The notes beneath the pieces were generated by a model that worked only from the letters and a program-made list of their open reading frames with translations, was not told where the DNA came from and did not search any database. This document shows, in pieces, positions 8,794 through 17,564 of a DNA stretch of 64,000 nt. The translations under genes and the position numbers were made by a program. The DNA is from Paraburkholderia hiiakae (lineage in GTDB: Bacteria > Pseudomonadota > Gammaproteobacteria > Burkholderiales > Burkholderiaceae), in assembly GCF_904848665.1 (NCBI RefSeq), contig NZ_CAJHCQ010000027.1, positions 1 to 64,000 on the forward strand, given 5' to 3'. The stretch's first letter is position 1. Every line of letters starts with the position of its first letter.

Positions 8794-9486
8794 ATGGACG
8801 ACCCAGAATCGCTTTCCCTAGCACTGCCCGACGGCACTAAGGTCTCTGCGCTCCTCCGAGTGCCGGAGGACGCGCGAGCCCTGTATGTCTTCGCGCACGG
8901 TGCCGGGGCGGGCATGCAGCATGCCGGCATGTCGTCATTGGCCGACGCGCTTGCGGCGGCCAATGTCGCCACATTGCGCTACCAGTTTCCGTACATGGAG
9001 CGGGGCTCCAAGCGGGTGGACTCGCCGGCCGTGGCACATGCTGCCGTCCAGGCGGCCGTCGCAGAGGCCCGCCGGCGGCTGCCAGCCCTGCCACTCTTCG
9101 CGGGCGGCAGGTCGTTCGGCGGCCGCATGACCTCCCAGGCTCAAGCCATCTCCCCGCTCGACAGCGTGCGTGGCCTCGCTTTCGTCGCGTTCCCGCTGCA
9201 CCCGGCGGGCGCGCCCGGCGTGGAGCGGGCACGGCACCTGGCGGACGTCACGGTGCCGATGCTCTTCCTGCAGGGCACACGCGACAAGCTGGCCGAGCTT
9301 CCCCTGCTGCGGTCGGTCGTCGAGACGCTGGGGCCACGCGCCACGCTGCATGTGGTGGACGACGCAGATCATTCGTTCCACGTGCGCGCGTCCTCCGGCC
9401 GGACCGACGCGGAGGTCGTGCTCGAACTGGCACGGACGATGTCGGAGTGGTTCTTCGCCGAAGGAGAGTTCGTGCCGGTTACCTGA
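8794..9486 (+). CDS. Small alpha/beta hydrolase (dienelactone-hydrolase/Tex30-like)
   Basis: A 230-residue cytoplasmic hydrolase. The oxyanion loop VFAHGAGAGM follows the second strand. The nucleophile lies in AGGRSFGGRMTS, and the acid and base are in FLQGTRDKLAE and VDDADHSFHV. This arrangement is typical of the KANL3/Tex30-like alpha/beta hydrolases. The frame is open for 79 codons upstream, but those read as non-protein, so I take ATG 8794 although its ribosome site is poor. It has no close partner: the gap upstream is empty and about 460 bp separate it from the next small frame. Confidence 0.8.
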   Translation: MDDPESLSLALPDGTKVSALLRVPEDARALYVFAHGAGAGMQHAGMSSLADALAAANVATLRYQFPYMERGSKRVDSPAVAHAAVQAAVAEARRRLPALPLFAGGRSFGGRMTSQAQAISPLDSVRGLAFVAFPLHPAGAPGVERARHLADVTVPMLFLQGTRDKLAELPLLRSVVETLGPRATLHVVDDADHSFHVRASSGRTDAEVVLELARTMSEWFFAEGEFVPVT

Positions 9487-9952
9487 GCAAGCGCAGGAAT
9501 GCTTGTAGCAGAGTCGGGATGGCGAGCCGGCGAACTCGCCGTGCTGCACTCGCCCGCTGAATCCCTTCGCCATCCGCAGATGGTCGGTCGCATGGCCACG
9601 ATAAGCGACGCCCGTCGCATCAGCGACGTTTTCCCAGTGCCGAGTGAGTGAATTTGTCAGATCCGCTCGCGGTGATCCGCCGCGGAAATCGCGGAGGGCG
9701 TCTGCTTTGATTTGGCCGACACACCTCCGATGTCGGCGCCGATCCGTGAGTGACCGCTCAGGGAAGCTGGCGGAACCAGACTGGCAGAGCGTCGAACGAC
9801 GCGCATTGGCCGGTCACTGCCCGACGCGGTCGCCCGAAACCGACCCACAGCGGTCAAACGGAACTTCGTACTCGCACTGACCGGTCTCAGAGAGTGAAGC
9901 AGTCGCCGGTGCCTTGACACCTTCGTGCCCCCAACGAGGGAGGGCAAACACC
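9487..9952. other. 466-bp gap without a gene
   Basis: Only short frames are seen on both strands, none with a family pattern. Confidence 0.5.
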
Positions 9953-10087
9953 ATGGCTTCCAACCCCGCCATACCGGTGGCAACTCCCGCGCAGCGCCCC
10001 GCAAAACACCCACTCGGCTCGCGACGAATGAGCCCGGACCTGATGGGATACGCGATTGTTGCTGAAAGCGCCCCCGAGACCGAATGA
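9953..10087 (+). CDS. Possible 44-residue small protein
   Basis: ATG 9953 is preceded by gagggagggc at a good distance. The product (MASNPAIPVATPAQRPAKHP, continuing to SAPETE) has no signal peptide or domain that I recognise. It ends just upstream of an AT-rich stretch in front of the MarR gene. It could be a leader peptide, the stump of a longer gene, or chance. Confidence 0.35.
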   Translation: MASNPAIPVATPAQRPAKHPLGSRRMSPDLMGYAIVAESAPETE

Positions 10088-10103
10088 TTGATAAACTATC
10101 GAT
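10087..10103. promoter_or_regulatory. Candidate operator upstream of the MarR-type gene
   Basis: The sequence attgataaactatcgat is a near-perfect palindrome around aac (arms GATA/TATC, and AT at each end). It sits in an AT-rich patch about 140 bp before the regulator start. A repeat of atcgat-like sequence follows. Autoregulation by the MarR-type protein is a guess. Confidence 0.3.
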
Positions 10104-10239
10104 CGCAAATCAGTGGATGATCGATTTAATATCGCCGAACGGTTCCCGTTCTCCCAAACATTGCTGATGAGGTGAAAGCCATATCCAACGGATATTGGGG
10201 GGCGGAGCAGGTGGGGCGTGTCGTTATTCGGGTCGAGGA

Positions 10240-10827
10240 ATGGAACCAAAATTCTATCGCGGGTGGCATCTCGCAAAGTCGGACATGGAGTACCAGGCAA
10301 CCGAATTCGAATGGTCGCTGATACGCTTTTACGAGGCGTTTTCCCGCTTCGTGCTAACGACGGGCATGATCACGATCGCGGCAGACGTCGACATCAAGTA
10401 TCAGGAGCACGTCATCCTGCACGTCATCCGCATGCAGGAGCGGCCCAAGAACAGTGCGACGATCGCGCGCCTGATGAACCGGGACGACATCCCCAACATC
10501 CAGTACAGCCTCAGAAAGCTGGAATCGGCTGGTCTGATCGAAAAGCACAAGGACAACAACGGCAAAACGTACTCGTACGTGGCGAGCGAACTGGGCGTGA
10601 AGCTGACCGACGAGTACTACAAGGTTCGCCAGGAGATCCTCGTCAAGCGCCTCGAGGAAATTGCCGATGTCGAGGAGAAGTTCGAAAAAGGCGCGCGCTT
10701 CATGTCGCTGCTCACGGGTATTTACGAAGAGGCGGCGCGCGATTCAGCAACCATCACGCCGCAGATCATCGAAACGGCACCCAAACCCAAACCTGCTCGC
10801 AAGACTCGCAAGGCAGCGGAGGACTGA
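10240..10827 (+). CDS. MarR-type winged-helix transcriptional regulator
   Basis: A 195-residue protein whose central part is a MarR winged helix: DIKYQEHVILHVIRMQE, NSATIARLMNRDD, NIQYSLRKLESAGLIEK and NNGKTYSYVASELG form helix-turn-helix and wing at about residues 50-125. The C-terminus is a Lys/Ala/Pro-rich tail (PKPKPARKTRKAAED). The start is taken at ATG 10240, preceded by cgagga; ATG 10285 is an alternative. It lies at the end of, and convergent with, the amidase-Rieske operon. It is the best candidate regulator for that cluster. Confidence 0.85.
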   Translation: MEPKFYRGWHLAKSDMEYQATEFEWSLIRFYEAFSRFVLTTGMITIAADVDIKYQEHVILHVIRMQERPKNSATIARLMNRDDIPNIQYSLRKLESAGLIEKHKDNNGKTYSYVASELGVKLTDEYYKVRQEILVKRLEEIADVEEKFEKGARFMSLLTGIYEEAARDSATITPQIIETAPKPKPARKTRKAAED

Positions 10828-10865
10828 CGCGCGTTGTCTGCGGCACCGAGTCCTCCGGCTGTGGT

Positions 10866-12269
10866 TCAGATGCGCGGATGGGCGTTGTGCCACTGGGTGG
10901 CGCGCTGAAACGCCATGCCTGCGCGGCAGAGCGCGGCTTCGCCGCCGTGTTGCGCGATGAACTGGAAACCGATCGGCATGCCTGTGGAGGTCTGGCCGCA
11001 CGGCAGCGCCATGCTCGGGTGTCCCGTCGAATTGAACGGCGCGGTGAACTGGATCAGGCGTGCATTGAGATCGGGGTCCTGCGCCAGCGCCCCTAGTCGC
11101 TCGTGCGTCGGCGCCGCAAACGGCTGCACGGGTGCGACCAGCAGATCGATCTCGCTCATCACCTTGTTGACCCTGCCGCGCAGCGCTGCACGATTCAACT
11201 GGACCTGCTGATAGCGCGCGGCGCTGGTCTCGTGTCCAATCTCGATCAGGCGGGTCAATGCCGGACCGTACTCTGAGGCCAGGCGCGGAAAGGTGTCGGC
11301 ATGCGCGAGCGCGACCTGTACGCCGCAGTCTTCCTGCCATTCGTCGACCACCGTACGCACCGCCGGGAAGCGCACCTCGCGTATCGCGGCGCCGAGATCC
11401 TGAAGCACCTTGAGCACGCGCTCGAGCGCCTCGACGATTACTGCGTCGGTGCCATCGGTATTCCAGTTCGGATCGATGCCGATACGCAGGCCGTGTAGGT
11501 CCCCGGTGTGCTCGGACCACCCAAGGCGCTCTTGCGGCAACGAGGTCGGGTCGAGCGGATCGTAGCCCGCGATCACGCCGAGTATCAGCGCGGCATCGGC
11601 GGCATTGCGCGCTATGGGTCCGACGTGATCAAGGCTGGCACCCAGTTCGAAGGCGCCATGGCGGCTGACTCGTCCCCACGTCGGTTTGATGCCGGTCAGG
11701 CCGTTGGCGGCCGAGGGAAAACGGATCGAACCGCCGGTATCGGTGCCGAGCGCGCCGTAGCAGAGGCCGGCGGCCGTGGCCACGCCCGAGCCGCTCGACG
11801 AGGCGCCGGCCCAGTGGTTCGCCCCCCACGGGTTGACCGGTTCCGCGACGCTCGGGTGGTGCGTAGCAAAGGCACCCTCGGTCATCTGCAGTTTGCCCAG
11901 TACGACGGTGCCGGCTTCGCGCAGCCGCCGGACGACAGTCGCGTCCTCGGTCGGGACGAAGTCTTTATGAATGGTGGTGCCTGCTGCGGTGGGCGCGCCT
12001 GCCACCCAGAACAGATCCTTGATGCCAAGCGGTACGCCGTGCAGCGGGCCGACCGCGTGGCCCGCCAAGACTTTGCGCTCGGCTTCTCTGGCGTCGGCCA
12101 GCGCCTGTTCGCGCATCACGAACGCATAGCTGTGCAGCTTCTGGTCGAGACGCTCGATGCGTTCGAGCATGGTTCGTGTGACTTCGACGGGTGAAACGTC
12201 GCGCGTGCGAATCATCTGCGCGAGTGTGCCGATGTCCAGAAAAGGCAGATCAGAATTTGACATGAACAC
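10866..12269 (-). CDS. Amidase (amidase-signature family)
   Basis: A 467-residue amidase-signature hydrolase. The signature is plain: GASSSGSGVATAAGLCYGAL followed by GTDTGGSIRFPSA, holding the Ser-cis-Ser pair, with the catalytic Lys in GVPLGIKDLFW near the N-terminus. The start may be GTG 12269, which has ggag at a proper distance, or ATG 12263. It is last in a minus-strand operon of Rieske oxygenase, reductase, M20 hydrolase and amidase, with 21 bp to the gene before. In that setting it may hydrolyse an amide or opened lactam formed after ring hydroxylation. This is an inference, because the family has a very broad range of substrates. Confidence 0.88.
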   Translation of the reverse strand: MFMSNSDLPFLDIGTLAQMIRTRDVSPVEVTRTMLERIERLDQKLHSYAFVMREQALADAREAERKVLAGHAVGPLHGVPLGIKDLFWVAGAPTAAGTTIHKDFVPTEDATVVRRLREAGTVVLGKLQMTEGAFATHHPSVAEPVNPWGANHWAGASSSGSGVATAAGLCYGALGTDTGGSIRFPSAANGLTGIKPTWGRVSRHGAFELGASLDHVGPIARNAADAALILGVIAGYDPLDPTSLPQERLGWSEHTGDLHGLRIGIDPNWNTDGTDAVIVEALERVLKVLQDLGAAIREVRFPAVRTVVDEWQEDCGVQVALAHADTFPRLASEYGPALTRLIEIGHETSAARYQQVQLNRAALRGRVNKVMSEIDLLVAPVQPFAAPTHERLGALAQDPDLNARLIQFTAPFNSTGHPSMALPCGQTSTGMPIGFQFIAQHGGEAALCRAGMAFQRATQWHNAHPRI

Positions 12270-12290
12270 ATGACACTCCGGACTGAAGGT

Positions 12291-13616
12291 TTAAAGGCCG
12301 AGTTCCGCGCGCGGACGGGTCAGCGTGTCGATCACCGCGTACATGATCTTCCGGGCACACGGCATCAGGTCGGGGATATAGGTCGCGCCCATACCGCCCA
12401 GGCCTTCGGCGAGCGGCTCGGGCGAACCTTCGGCGGGCCACGGCCAGCCGATCCGCGCGGTCGGGATGCCGAAGCGCCGCAGCGCCGCGCCGTCGGTCTG
12501 GCCGCCCAGATAGTCGGGCGTGGGATGCGTGCGCTGTTCGATGTGCTCCCAGCCGCGTCGCGCCGACTGGATGATCCAGTTGTCGGTCGAGGTGGTGCCG
12601 CCCGGTACCGAGCCGTACATTTCCCAGTCCAGATCGAAGTCGGGGTGGCGCGCCTGCAGTCCCCCCATGAACGCTGCGAACTGTGCCTTGACCTCACCCG
12701 GGCTCGTGCGCGGATTGATACGCACATCGAAGAAAATTTCCGTGACTGCAGACGGGAAGGCCGGCCGTTCGGGCCAGCCGCCCTGGACACCCGCGATCCA
12801 GCCATGTGGCTTGACTACGCCCGAGGTATTGCGTTCGGCGTACTCGATCAGCCACTGCTCAAGTTCAAGAACGACCTGCGCGGCCGGCACCACCGAGCTG
12901 CGAAAGCCCGGTGTGCCGCGCGGCACACCGGCATAGCCCAGCGTACCCTTGACCTTGACCTTGAACCAGCCCATGCCTGGCTCCTCGTGATAAACCCAGT
13001 TCCACGGCTTCATCACGATTGCGAAGTCCGGCGCCACACCGCGGCTCAGCAGATGCGTGACACCGGACGACATGCCCGCCTGGTCGCGCGCTGCCACGTC
13101 GACTGGCATTCCGCCGTCGGCCATCGCGACCAGCAGGTCGCCCGTCAGCGGCACATCGGCTTCGATCAGCGCGTTCGCCACCTCGGTCAGTGTGGCGATC
13201 ATGCCCTTCGGATTCGACGCGCCAAGTCCGAACACCCAGTCGCCGTCCATGCGCGCACTTGGTTTCAGATCGACCGGGTCGGTTGGCCCGACCCAGGGAC
13301 TATCGCTCTCGTCGCCTTCAAGGTGTGTATCGATCGGTGCATACAGCATCAGCGAGGCGCCGCCGCCGCTGCCACGCTTTTCGCCGACCACGTTGCCAGT
13401 GCGCTCGTTCATGCGGCGGTAGCTGGCGTTCATGCCGATATTGCCAAGATGGCGCGCCATGAATTCGCTGGCCTCGCGAGCCGCGCCGGTCGGACTGTGG
13501 ATATTGGTCAGTTCATAGAGCAGCTGTTGCAGGCGACGCGGATCGAGCTTTGCGCAGGCACGCTCGTACCAGGTCTGCTGTTCGGCGGAGAAGGGTAATG
13601 GTGTCGTTGTCAGCAC
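12291..13616 (-). CDS. M20-family metallohydrolase (deacylase/aminoacylase type)
   Basis: A 441-residue member of the M20/M25/M40 family of dinuclear zinc hydrolases. The segment LMLYAPIDTHLEGDE corresponds to the metal-binding H-x-D motif (with Ala-Pro-Ile before Asp and His after), and GLGASNPKGMIATLTEVANAL is the usual stretch after it. The later region HEEPGMGWFKVKVKG begins the dimerisation domain. Some ligands differ from textbook carboxypeptidases (MADGGMPVD where EEG is common), so the substrate may be unusual. It starts with GTG 13616 and lies between the reductase and amidase genes. Together with the amidase it suggests two successive C-N bond hydrolyses. Confidence 0.82.
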   Translation of the reverse strand: MLTTTPLPFSAEQQTWYERACAKLDPRRLQQLLYELTNIHSPTGAAREASEFMARHLGNIGMNASYRRMNERTGNVVGEKRGSGGGASLMLYAPIDTHLEGDESDSPWVGPTDPVDLKPSARMDGDWVFGLGASNPKGMIATLTEVANALIEADVPLTGDLLVAMADGGMPVDVAARDQAGMSSGVTHLLSRGVAPDFAIVMKPWNWVYHEEPGMGWFKVKVKGTLGYAGVPRGTPGFRSSVVPAAQVVLELEQWLIEYAERNTSGVVKPHGWIAGVQGGWPERPAFPSAVTEIFFDVRINPRTSPGEVKAQFAAFMGGLQARHPDFDLDWEMYGSVPGGTTSTDNWIIQSARRGWEHIEQRTHPTPDYLGGQTDGAALRRFGIPTARIGWPWPAEGSPEPLAEGLGGMGATYIPDLMPCARKIMYAVIDTLTRPRAELGL

Positions 13617-13643
13617 GGCTTGTCTCAGGAGTCGGGATCGCGG

Positions 13644-14666
13644 TCAGTTCGACGGCGAAAACTGTTCGGCGTAAATGTTTTCCGGTCGCAGGCCGAGCTC
13701 GGTGAGCCGGTGCGTGGCAGCTTCGATCATCCGCGGTGGCCCGCACAGATAGGCGACGGCATCGGCATGCAGCACGTCGTCGACGCGCAGCGCATCGACT
13801 GGATTGCCGATCAGGTATTCGTCGCCATCACCGCGGTCCACCGAAATGCGCGCATCGAGCTGGGGCAGCCAATGCTTGCGCAGCTCGATATCGTCGATGC
13901 CGAACAACTGGTCGGGTGTCGCACAACCAAAACTTAGGAGTACGGGTGGTTTGCGTCCAGGCTTGCGGCGGATCGTGTCGATCATCGAGAGGATCGGCGC
14001 GAGGCCGGTGCCGCCGGCCACCATGATGTGCGGCACCGGCACTTTTTCGCGCAGATAGAAGTTGCCGAACGGGCCTTCTATTTCGAGCAGGTCGTTGGGT
14101 TGTGCCTCGTTCTCGAGCCATGACGACATCACGCCGTCCTCGAGCAGGCGCACCATCAGTTCGATTTTCGGCATATCGGCCGAGGTGCTGGACGGCGAGT
14201 AGCTGCGTGTCACGTCGGTGCCCGGCACGCGAACCTGAATGAACTGGCCTGGACGGAAGTCGAGCCACGCGCCTTCGGCAAGTTCGAGGGTGACGCGCAC
14301 GACATTGGTGGCGATCTTCTCGATGCTATCGACGAAGGCATGCGCCTTGACGGCGCCGGTCGCGCCGACATCGCTCTCGTAGTTGAGCGAGAACGTGCAG
14401 TCGGTTTGGGGTTCGGTCAGGCACAACAGGCGCTCGCCGGCGTCGAACTCGCTCTTCAGCAAGGTCGAGCTCGCACCGGCGCGCATGCCGGCCCGGCCCT
14501 CCAACAGGTGACCCGTGCAGCTCGAGCACGAGCCCGAACGACACTGGTGGAGGACCGGAGCTCCGGCGGCGAGCGCGGCATCGAGCACGCTCTCGCCCTG
14601 CTGCACGGCAACCGATGTCTCCTTTCCGTCGCGGAACTTCAGAGTGACATGATTAATGGATGACAT
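13644..14666 (-). CDS. Rieske oxygenase reductase: [2Fe-2S] ferredoxin-FAD-NAD(P) protein
   Basis: A 340-residue electron-transfer protein. Residues 1-95 form a plant-type ferredoxin with Cys42, Cys47, Cys50 and Cys82 (QCRSGSCSSCTG, then LLCLTEP). The middle is an FAD domain with RSYSPSST, and the C-terminus is an NAD(P) domain with AGGTGLAPILSMI and LCGPPRMIEAA. The order and length match OxoR, the reductase of 2-oxoquinoline 8-monooxygenase. It starts at ATG 14666 with gaggt in front, 24 bp after the oxygenase gene. It should pass electrons from NAD(P)H to that oxygenase. Confidence 0.9.
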   Translation of the reverse strand: MSSINHVTLKFRDGKETSVAVQQGESVLDAALAAGAPVLHQCRSGSCSSCTGHLLEGRAGMRAGASSTLLKSEFDAGERLLCLTEPQTDCTFSLNYESDVGATGAVKAHAFVDSIEKIATNVVRVTLELAEGAWLDFRPGQFIQVRVPGTDVTRSYSPSSTSADMPKIELMVRLLEDGVMSSWLENEAQPNDLLEIEGPFGNFYLREKVPVPHIMVAGGTGLAPILSMIDTIRRKPGRKPPVLLSFGCATPDQLFGIDDIELRKHWLPQLDARISVDRGDGDEYLIGNPVDALRVDDVLHADAVAYLCGPPRMIEAATHRLTELGLRPENIYAEQFSPSN

Positions 14667-14690
14667 ACGGATACCTCAATACAAGCTGAA

Positions 14691-16040
14691 TTAATTCTCT
14701 TCTTCGATCTTTTCGACGAAGTAGGCCGGCGCCTTGCCTTCGGCAGTGCGCTTCATGCGGATGCTGCCCGCCTTGATCGCGCCGTCGACACCACGGCCCG
14801 GCTTGGCGATGCCGCGGTTCCAGCGTGAGGCCACCTTGCGCCACGTGATCGGTGAAACATCAGTGGATACCAGCTGTTCGTTATCCCAACCCGTTCCGTC
14901 GGCGTAAAAGTCGTGCATGGCTTCGCGCGCATACAGGTCGCAGTCGTTGAAGCCGTGCAGGCACAGCGGCTTGAAAAAATGTTCGAAGCGGTAGTCGAAC
15001 GCCTTGCGCTCCTTTTCGGTCGGGCACACGCGCACCAGCACTTCCCAGTATTCGTAGGTGTCGTCGGTGATCGGCACGTACCACTCGTACTGCACGACAT
15101 GCTCTTCCGGCCAGTTCTCAACCATCAGCACGCCCGGCAGGAACACCGAGGTGCGGTACGGACGGGCCACCGGATTGTCGATCTCGAGGCCGACCTTCTC
15201 GTTCTTGAGTACGGGGCTCCACTTCTCGGTGAACAGCCACTGCACGAGACCCTTCGGTCCGTTCTCGTCCTCGACGGTGGCAATGCAATCGTCCGCGGTC
15301 GGCACGATGCCGAGCGGCAGCACCCAGTCCTTGGCGTGAATGATCGCGTTGTCCTTGTGGACGAGGATGTGGGCGTTGTCGAAGCCGTTCTCGCAAGCGA
15401 TACGCCAGTTGGCGAAGCCGGTGCGGTGCATGCCGCGCACGACCACGTCCTTGTCGAGCAGACTCGGGGCCGACGGCCACAGTGGGTGCGGGAAGCGCTC
15501 GTCGTTGTCCGGAAAGCGGATCGGCAGGTCTTCGGAGAGCGGCGGCACATCTTCGAGCGGGAAGTCGTCTTCGCGCACGAACACGAAGATCATGCCGGCC
15601 ACTTCTTCAATCGGGTAGGTCGTCACACCGGTGGTGCCGATCAGCTTGTCGTCGGGATTGCCAGCGATCGTCGTGAGCTTGCCTTCCTTGAGGTCGAACG
15701 TGAAGCCGTGATACCAGCAGCTGATGGTGTCCTTGGTCAGACACATCGGTTTGGCCGACATACGCACGCCGCGGTGCACGCACTGGTCCTTCAGTGCATA
15801 GATCTTGCCGTCGACACGGCGCAGAACGATGGGGATGCCGCAGATCTGGATGCCTTCGACGGCATCCTCGGCGAGTTCGTTGCTGAACAGTGCCGGATAC
15901 CAGTGGTTGACGAAACCCCAGGCGGCGTCCTTGTAGGGCTGGTACTGACTTTGGACCTTCGCGTCGTTGACGCGTGAATCGCTGATGTCGTTCAGACGCG
16001 GGCCGCTGCTGCGACGGCGGACGATGGGCGTATCGCTCAT
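14691..16040 (-). CDS. Rieske-type oxygenase, 2-oxoquinoline 8-monooxygenase/carbazole-dioxygenase-like
   Basis: A 449-residue terminal oxygenase. The Rieske cluster ligands are Cys87-x-His89 and Cys108-x2-His111 (DQCVHRGVRM, SCWYHGFTF). The mononuclear iron site has NGFDNAHILVHKD with His224 and His228, and a later Asp in GFNDCDLYAREAM. No small beta subunit gene is present, as in the alpha-only CarAa/OxoO group, and the length equals OxoO. I take ATG 16040 because caggag lies about nine bases before it. It is first in the minus-strand operon with its reductase and two amide hydrolases. It is likely to hydroxylate an aromatic N-heterocycle or a related ring. Confidence 0.9.
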   Translation of the reverse strand: MSDTPIVRRRSSGPRLNDISDSRVNDAKVQSQYQPYKDAAWGFVNHWYPALFSNELAEDAVEGIQICGIPIVLRRVDGKIYALKDQCVHRGVRMSAKPMCLTKDTISCWYHGFTFDLKEGKLTTIAGNPDDKLIGTTGVTTYPIEEVAGMIFVFVREDDFPLEDVPPLSEDLPIRFPDNDERFPHPLWPSAPSLLDKDVVVRGMHRTGFANWRIACENGFDNAHILVHKDNAIIHAKDWVLPLGIVPTADDCIATVEDENGPKGLVQWLFTEKWSPVLKNEKVGLEIDNPVARPYRTSVFLPGVLMVENWPEEHVVQYEWYVPITDDTYEYWEVLVRVCPTEKERKAFDYRFEHFFKPLCLHGFNDCDLYAREAMHDFYADGTGWDNEQLVSTDVSPITWRKVASRWNRGIAKPGRGVDGAIKAGSIRMKRTAEGKAPAYFVEKIEEEN

Positions 16041-16419
16041 GACGTGTTTCTCCTGACTTTTATCGATTGGGCGGCGCTTCGTAGCTGGCGATGAGCGCCT
16101 GTTTCCGGACAGCTGAACAAGTCCGCTGAGGCGGTTCATGTTCGAGGCTGTGGCGAAGACTACGAAAAAATTAATTGACAGTCAATTTGTGTTCAATCAA
16201 TGTGCGAGGCATGTTCAATGAGAAATATATTGATAGTAGTCAGGCGGTACGCCGAAAAGCCTTGCTGGACGGCGTTGGTAGCGATGCGGAGAGGTTCTTT
16301 GGCAAGCGGGGGGCACAAGTGGCTTCGGGGTTTATCCCGAGGGCATGTGAAGACTTTGAGCGGGTCGGAGCCCCCTGCACCGATGAGGATTTACCCCAAT
16401 CAACAACAGGAGACACCCG
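16041..16419. other. Divergent control region between oxygenase and dehydrogenase operons
   Basis: This 379-bp stretch separates two divergent transcription units. It contains the AT-rich palindrome at 16173-16187 and no credible gene. Promoters for both directions must lie here. Confidence 0.6.
16173..16187. promoter_or_regulatory. Palindromic operator candidate AATTGAC-A-GTCAATT
   Basis: A perfect 7-bp inverted repeat with a 1-bp centre lies in the AT-rich middle of the divergent promoter region. The size is right for a MarR- or TetR-type dimer. The MarR-type gene at 10240 is the obvious candidate to bind it. Confidence 0.55.
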
Positions 16420-17535
16420 ATGAGCACGACCCAATCCATGCGCGCCATGCGCGTTCATGACGCAAGCGGACGTTTTGTCCTTGACACGATTCCCCGCCCC
16501 ACGCTGCTGCGCCCGACCGATGTGCTGGTTCAGGTGAAAGCGTCCGGGGTGGTGCCGAATCTGCGCAACGTGATGAGCCATTACGGCGACCGCGCCTATC
16601 TCACGGTGCCGGACCTGCCGGCAATCTATGGCCTGGACACTGCAGGTGTCGTGGCGGAGGTCGGCAGTGCTGTGACGGGACTGACGCCGGGCGACCGCGT
16701 CTATATCAATCCGGGACGTTCGTGCGGTTCGTGCCATGCATGCCGTGTTGGAGAGCCGACCAATTGCGAGGCGTATACGTTCCAGGGCTACTTCGGCTTT
16801 GGTCCGAAATCGAAAAAGATCTACGAGCAATATCCGTATGGTGGCTTTTGCGAGTACGCGACGGCGCCCGTCGATGGCTTGGTCAAGCTGCCCGAGGCTG
16901 TGAGCTTTGAGACGGCTGCGCGATTTGGTTACCTCGGCACAGCGTATGCCGGTTTGCGCAAGGGCGGTGTCCGTGCGGGAAGCACGGTGCTGATCGTCGG
17001 GGCAACCGGCACGCTGGGACTTGGCGCCACGCAGATTGCGCGTGCCATGGGGGCGACCCGCGTTCTGTGTGTGGCGCGCAACGAAGCGCTGCTGGCACGT
17101 CTTCAGGCGCTCGATCCCCGTCGCATCCGTACGTTCTCCTATGGAACAGGATCGATGGCCGAATGGGCTCACCGGGAAACGGACGGCATGGGTGTCGATG
17201 TCGTGATCGACGCCATCGGGCCGGGCTCGCCGCACCAGGTCACGCGCGACGCGATCGGCACGTTGCGTCGCGGCGGAAAACTGGTCGAGATCGGTTCGAT
17301 GACGGATCCGTTGCCGATCAATATGCACGAGATGATGTGCTCGGCAATTAGCCTCATCGGCTCGGTTTGGTTCACGGTGGGGGAGGGGCAGGATCTCGCG
17401 AACATGATCGCGGCCGGCACGCTCGATCTCGAGATGTTTGAGCACCACCGCTACCCGCTTGATCAGGCCAATGAAGCATTGTCGGATGCGGAAAAGCGCG
17501 CTGGCGGTTTTGTCAATGTCGTGGTCTGCCAATAA
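16420..17535 (+). CDS. Zinc-type medium-chain dehydrogenase/reductase
   Basis: A 371-residue MDR-superfamily oxidoreductase. The structural zinc loop is complete (GRSCGSCHACRVGEPTNC, four cysteines at 7-3-3 type spacing) and the nucleotide site reads TVLIVGATGTLGLGATQIA. The usual catalytic-zinc cysteine after the first strands (normally VKASGICG-like) is replaced by SGVVPNLRN, so the active-site zinc may be absent or bound differently. It starts at ATG 16420 with aacaggaga in front. It is first of a plus-strand unit (dehydrogenase, cupin, hemerythrin, porin) divergent from the Rieske operon, and may oxidise or reduce a pathway alcohol or enone. Confidence 0.85.
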   Translation: MSTTQSMRAMRVHDASGRFVLDTIPRPTLLRPTDVLVQVKASGVVPNLRNVMSHYGDRAYLTVPDLPAIYGLDTAGVVAEVGSAVTGLTPGDRVYINPGRSCGSCHACRVGEPTNCEAYTFQGYFGFGPKSKKIYEQYPYGGFCEYATAPVDGLVKLPEAVSFETAARFGYLGTAYAGLRKGGVRAGSTVLIVGATGTLGLGATQIARAMGATRVLCVARNEALLARLQALDPRRIRTFSYGTGSMAEWAHRETDGMGVDVVIDAIGPGSPHQVTRDAIGTLRRGGKLVEIGSMTDPLPINMHEMMCSAISLIGSVWFTVGEGQDLANMIAAGTLDLEMFEHHRYPLDQANEALSDAEKRAGGFVNVVVCQ

Positions 17536-17564
17536 CCCATTCCGCGGAGATCAAGGAGAACAAC

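Noticed and set aside
12270..13598. 442-codon plus-strand frame opposite the M20 hydrolase
   Set aside because: It mirrors a well-conserved enzyme gene and has the Arg/His-rich composition of GC-rich antisense frames.
14913..15977. 354-codon plus-strand frame opposite the Rieske oxygenase
   Set aside because: The opposite strand has all Rieske and iron ligands; this frame shows no motif and no ribosome site.
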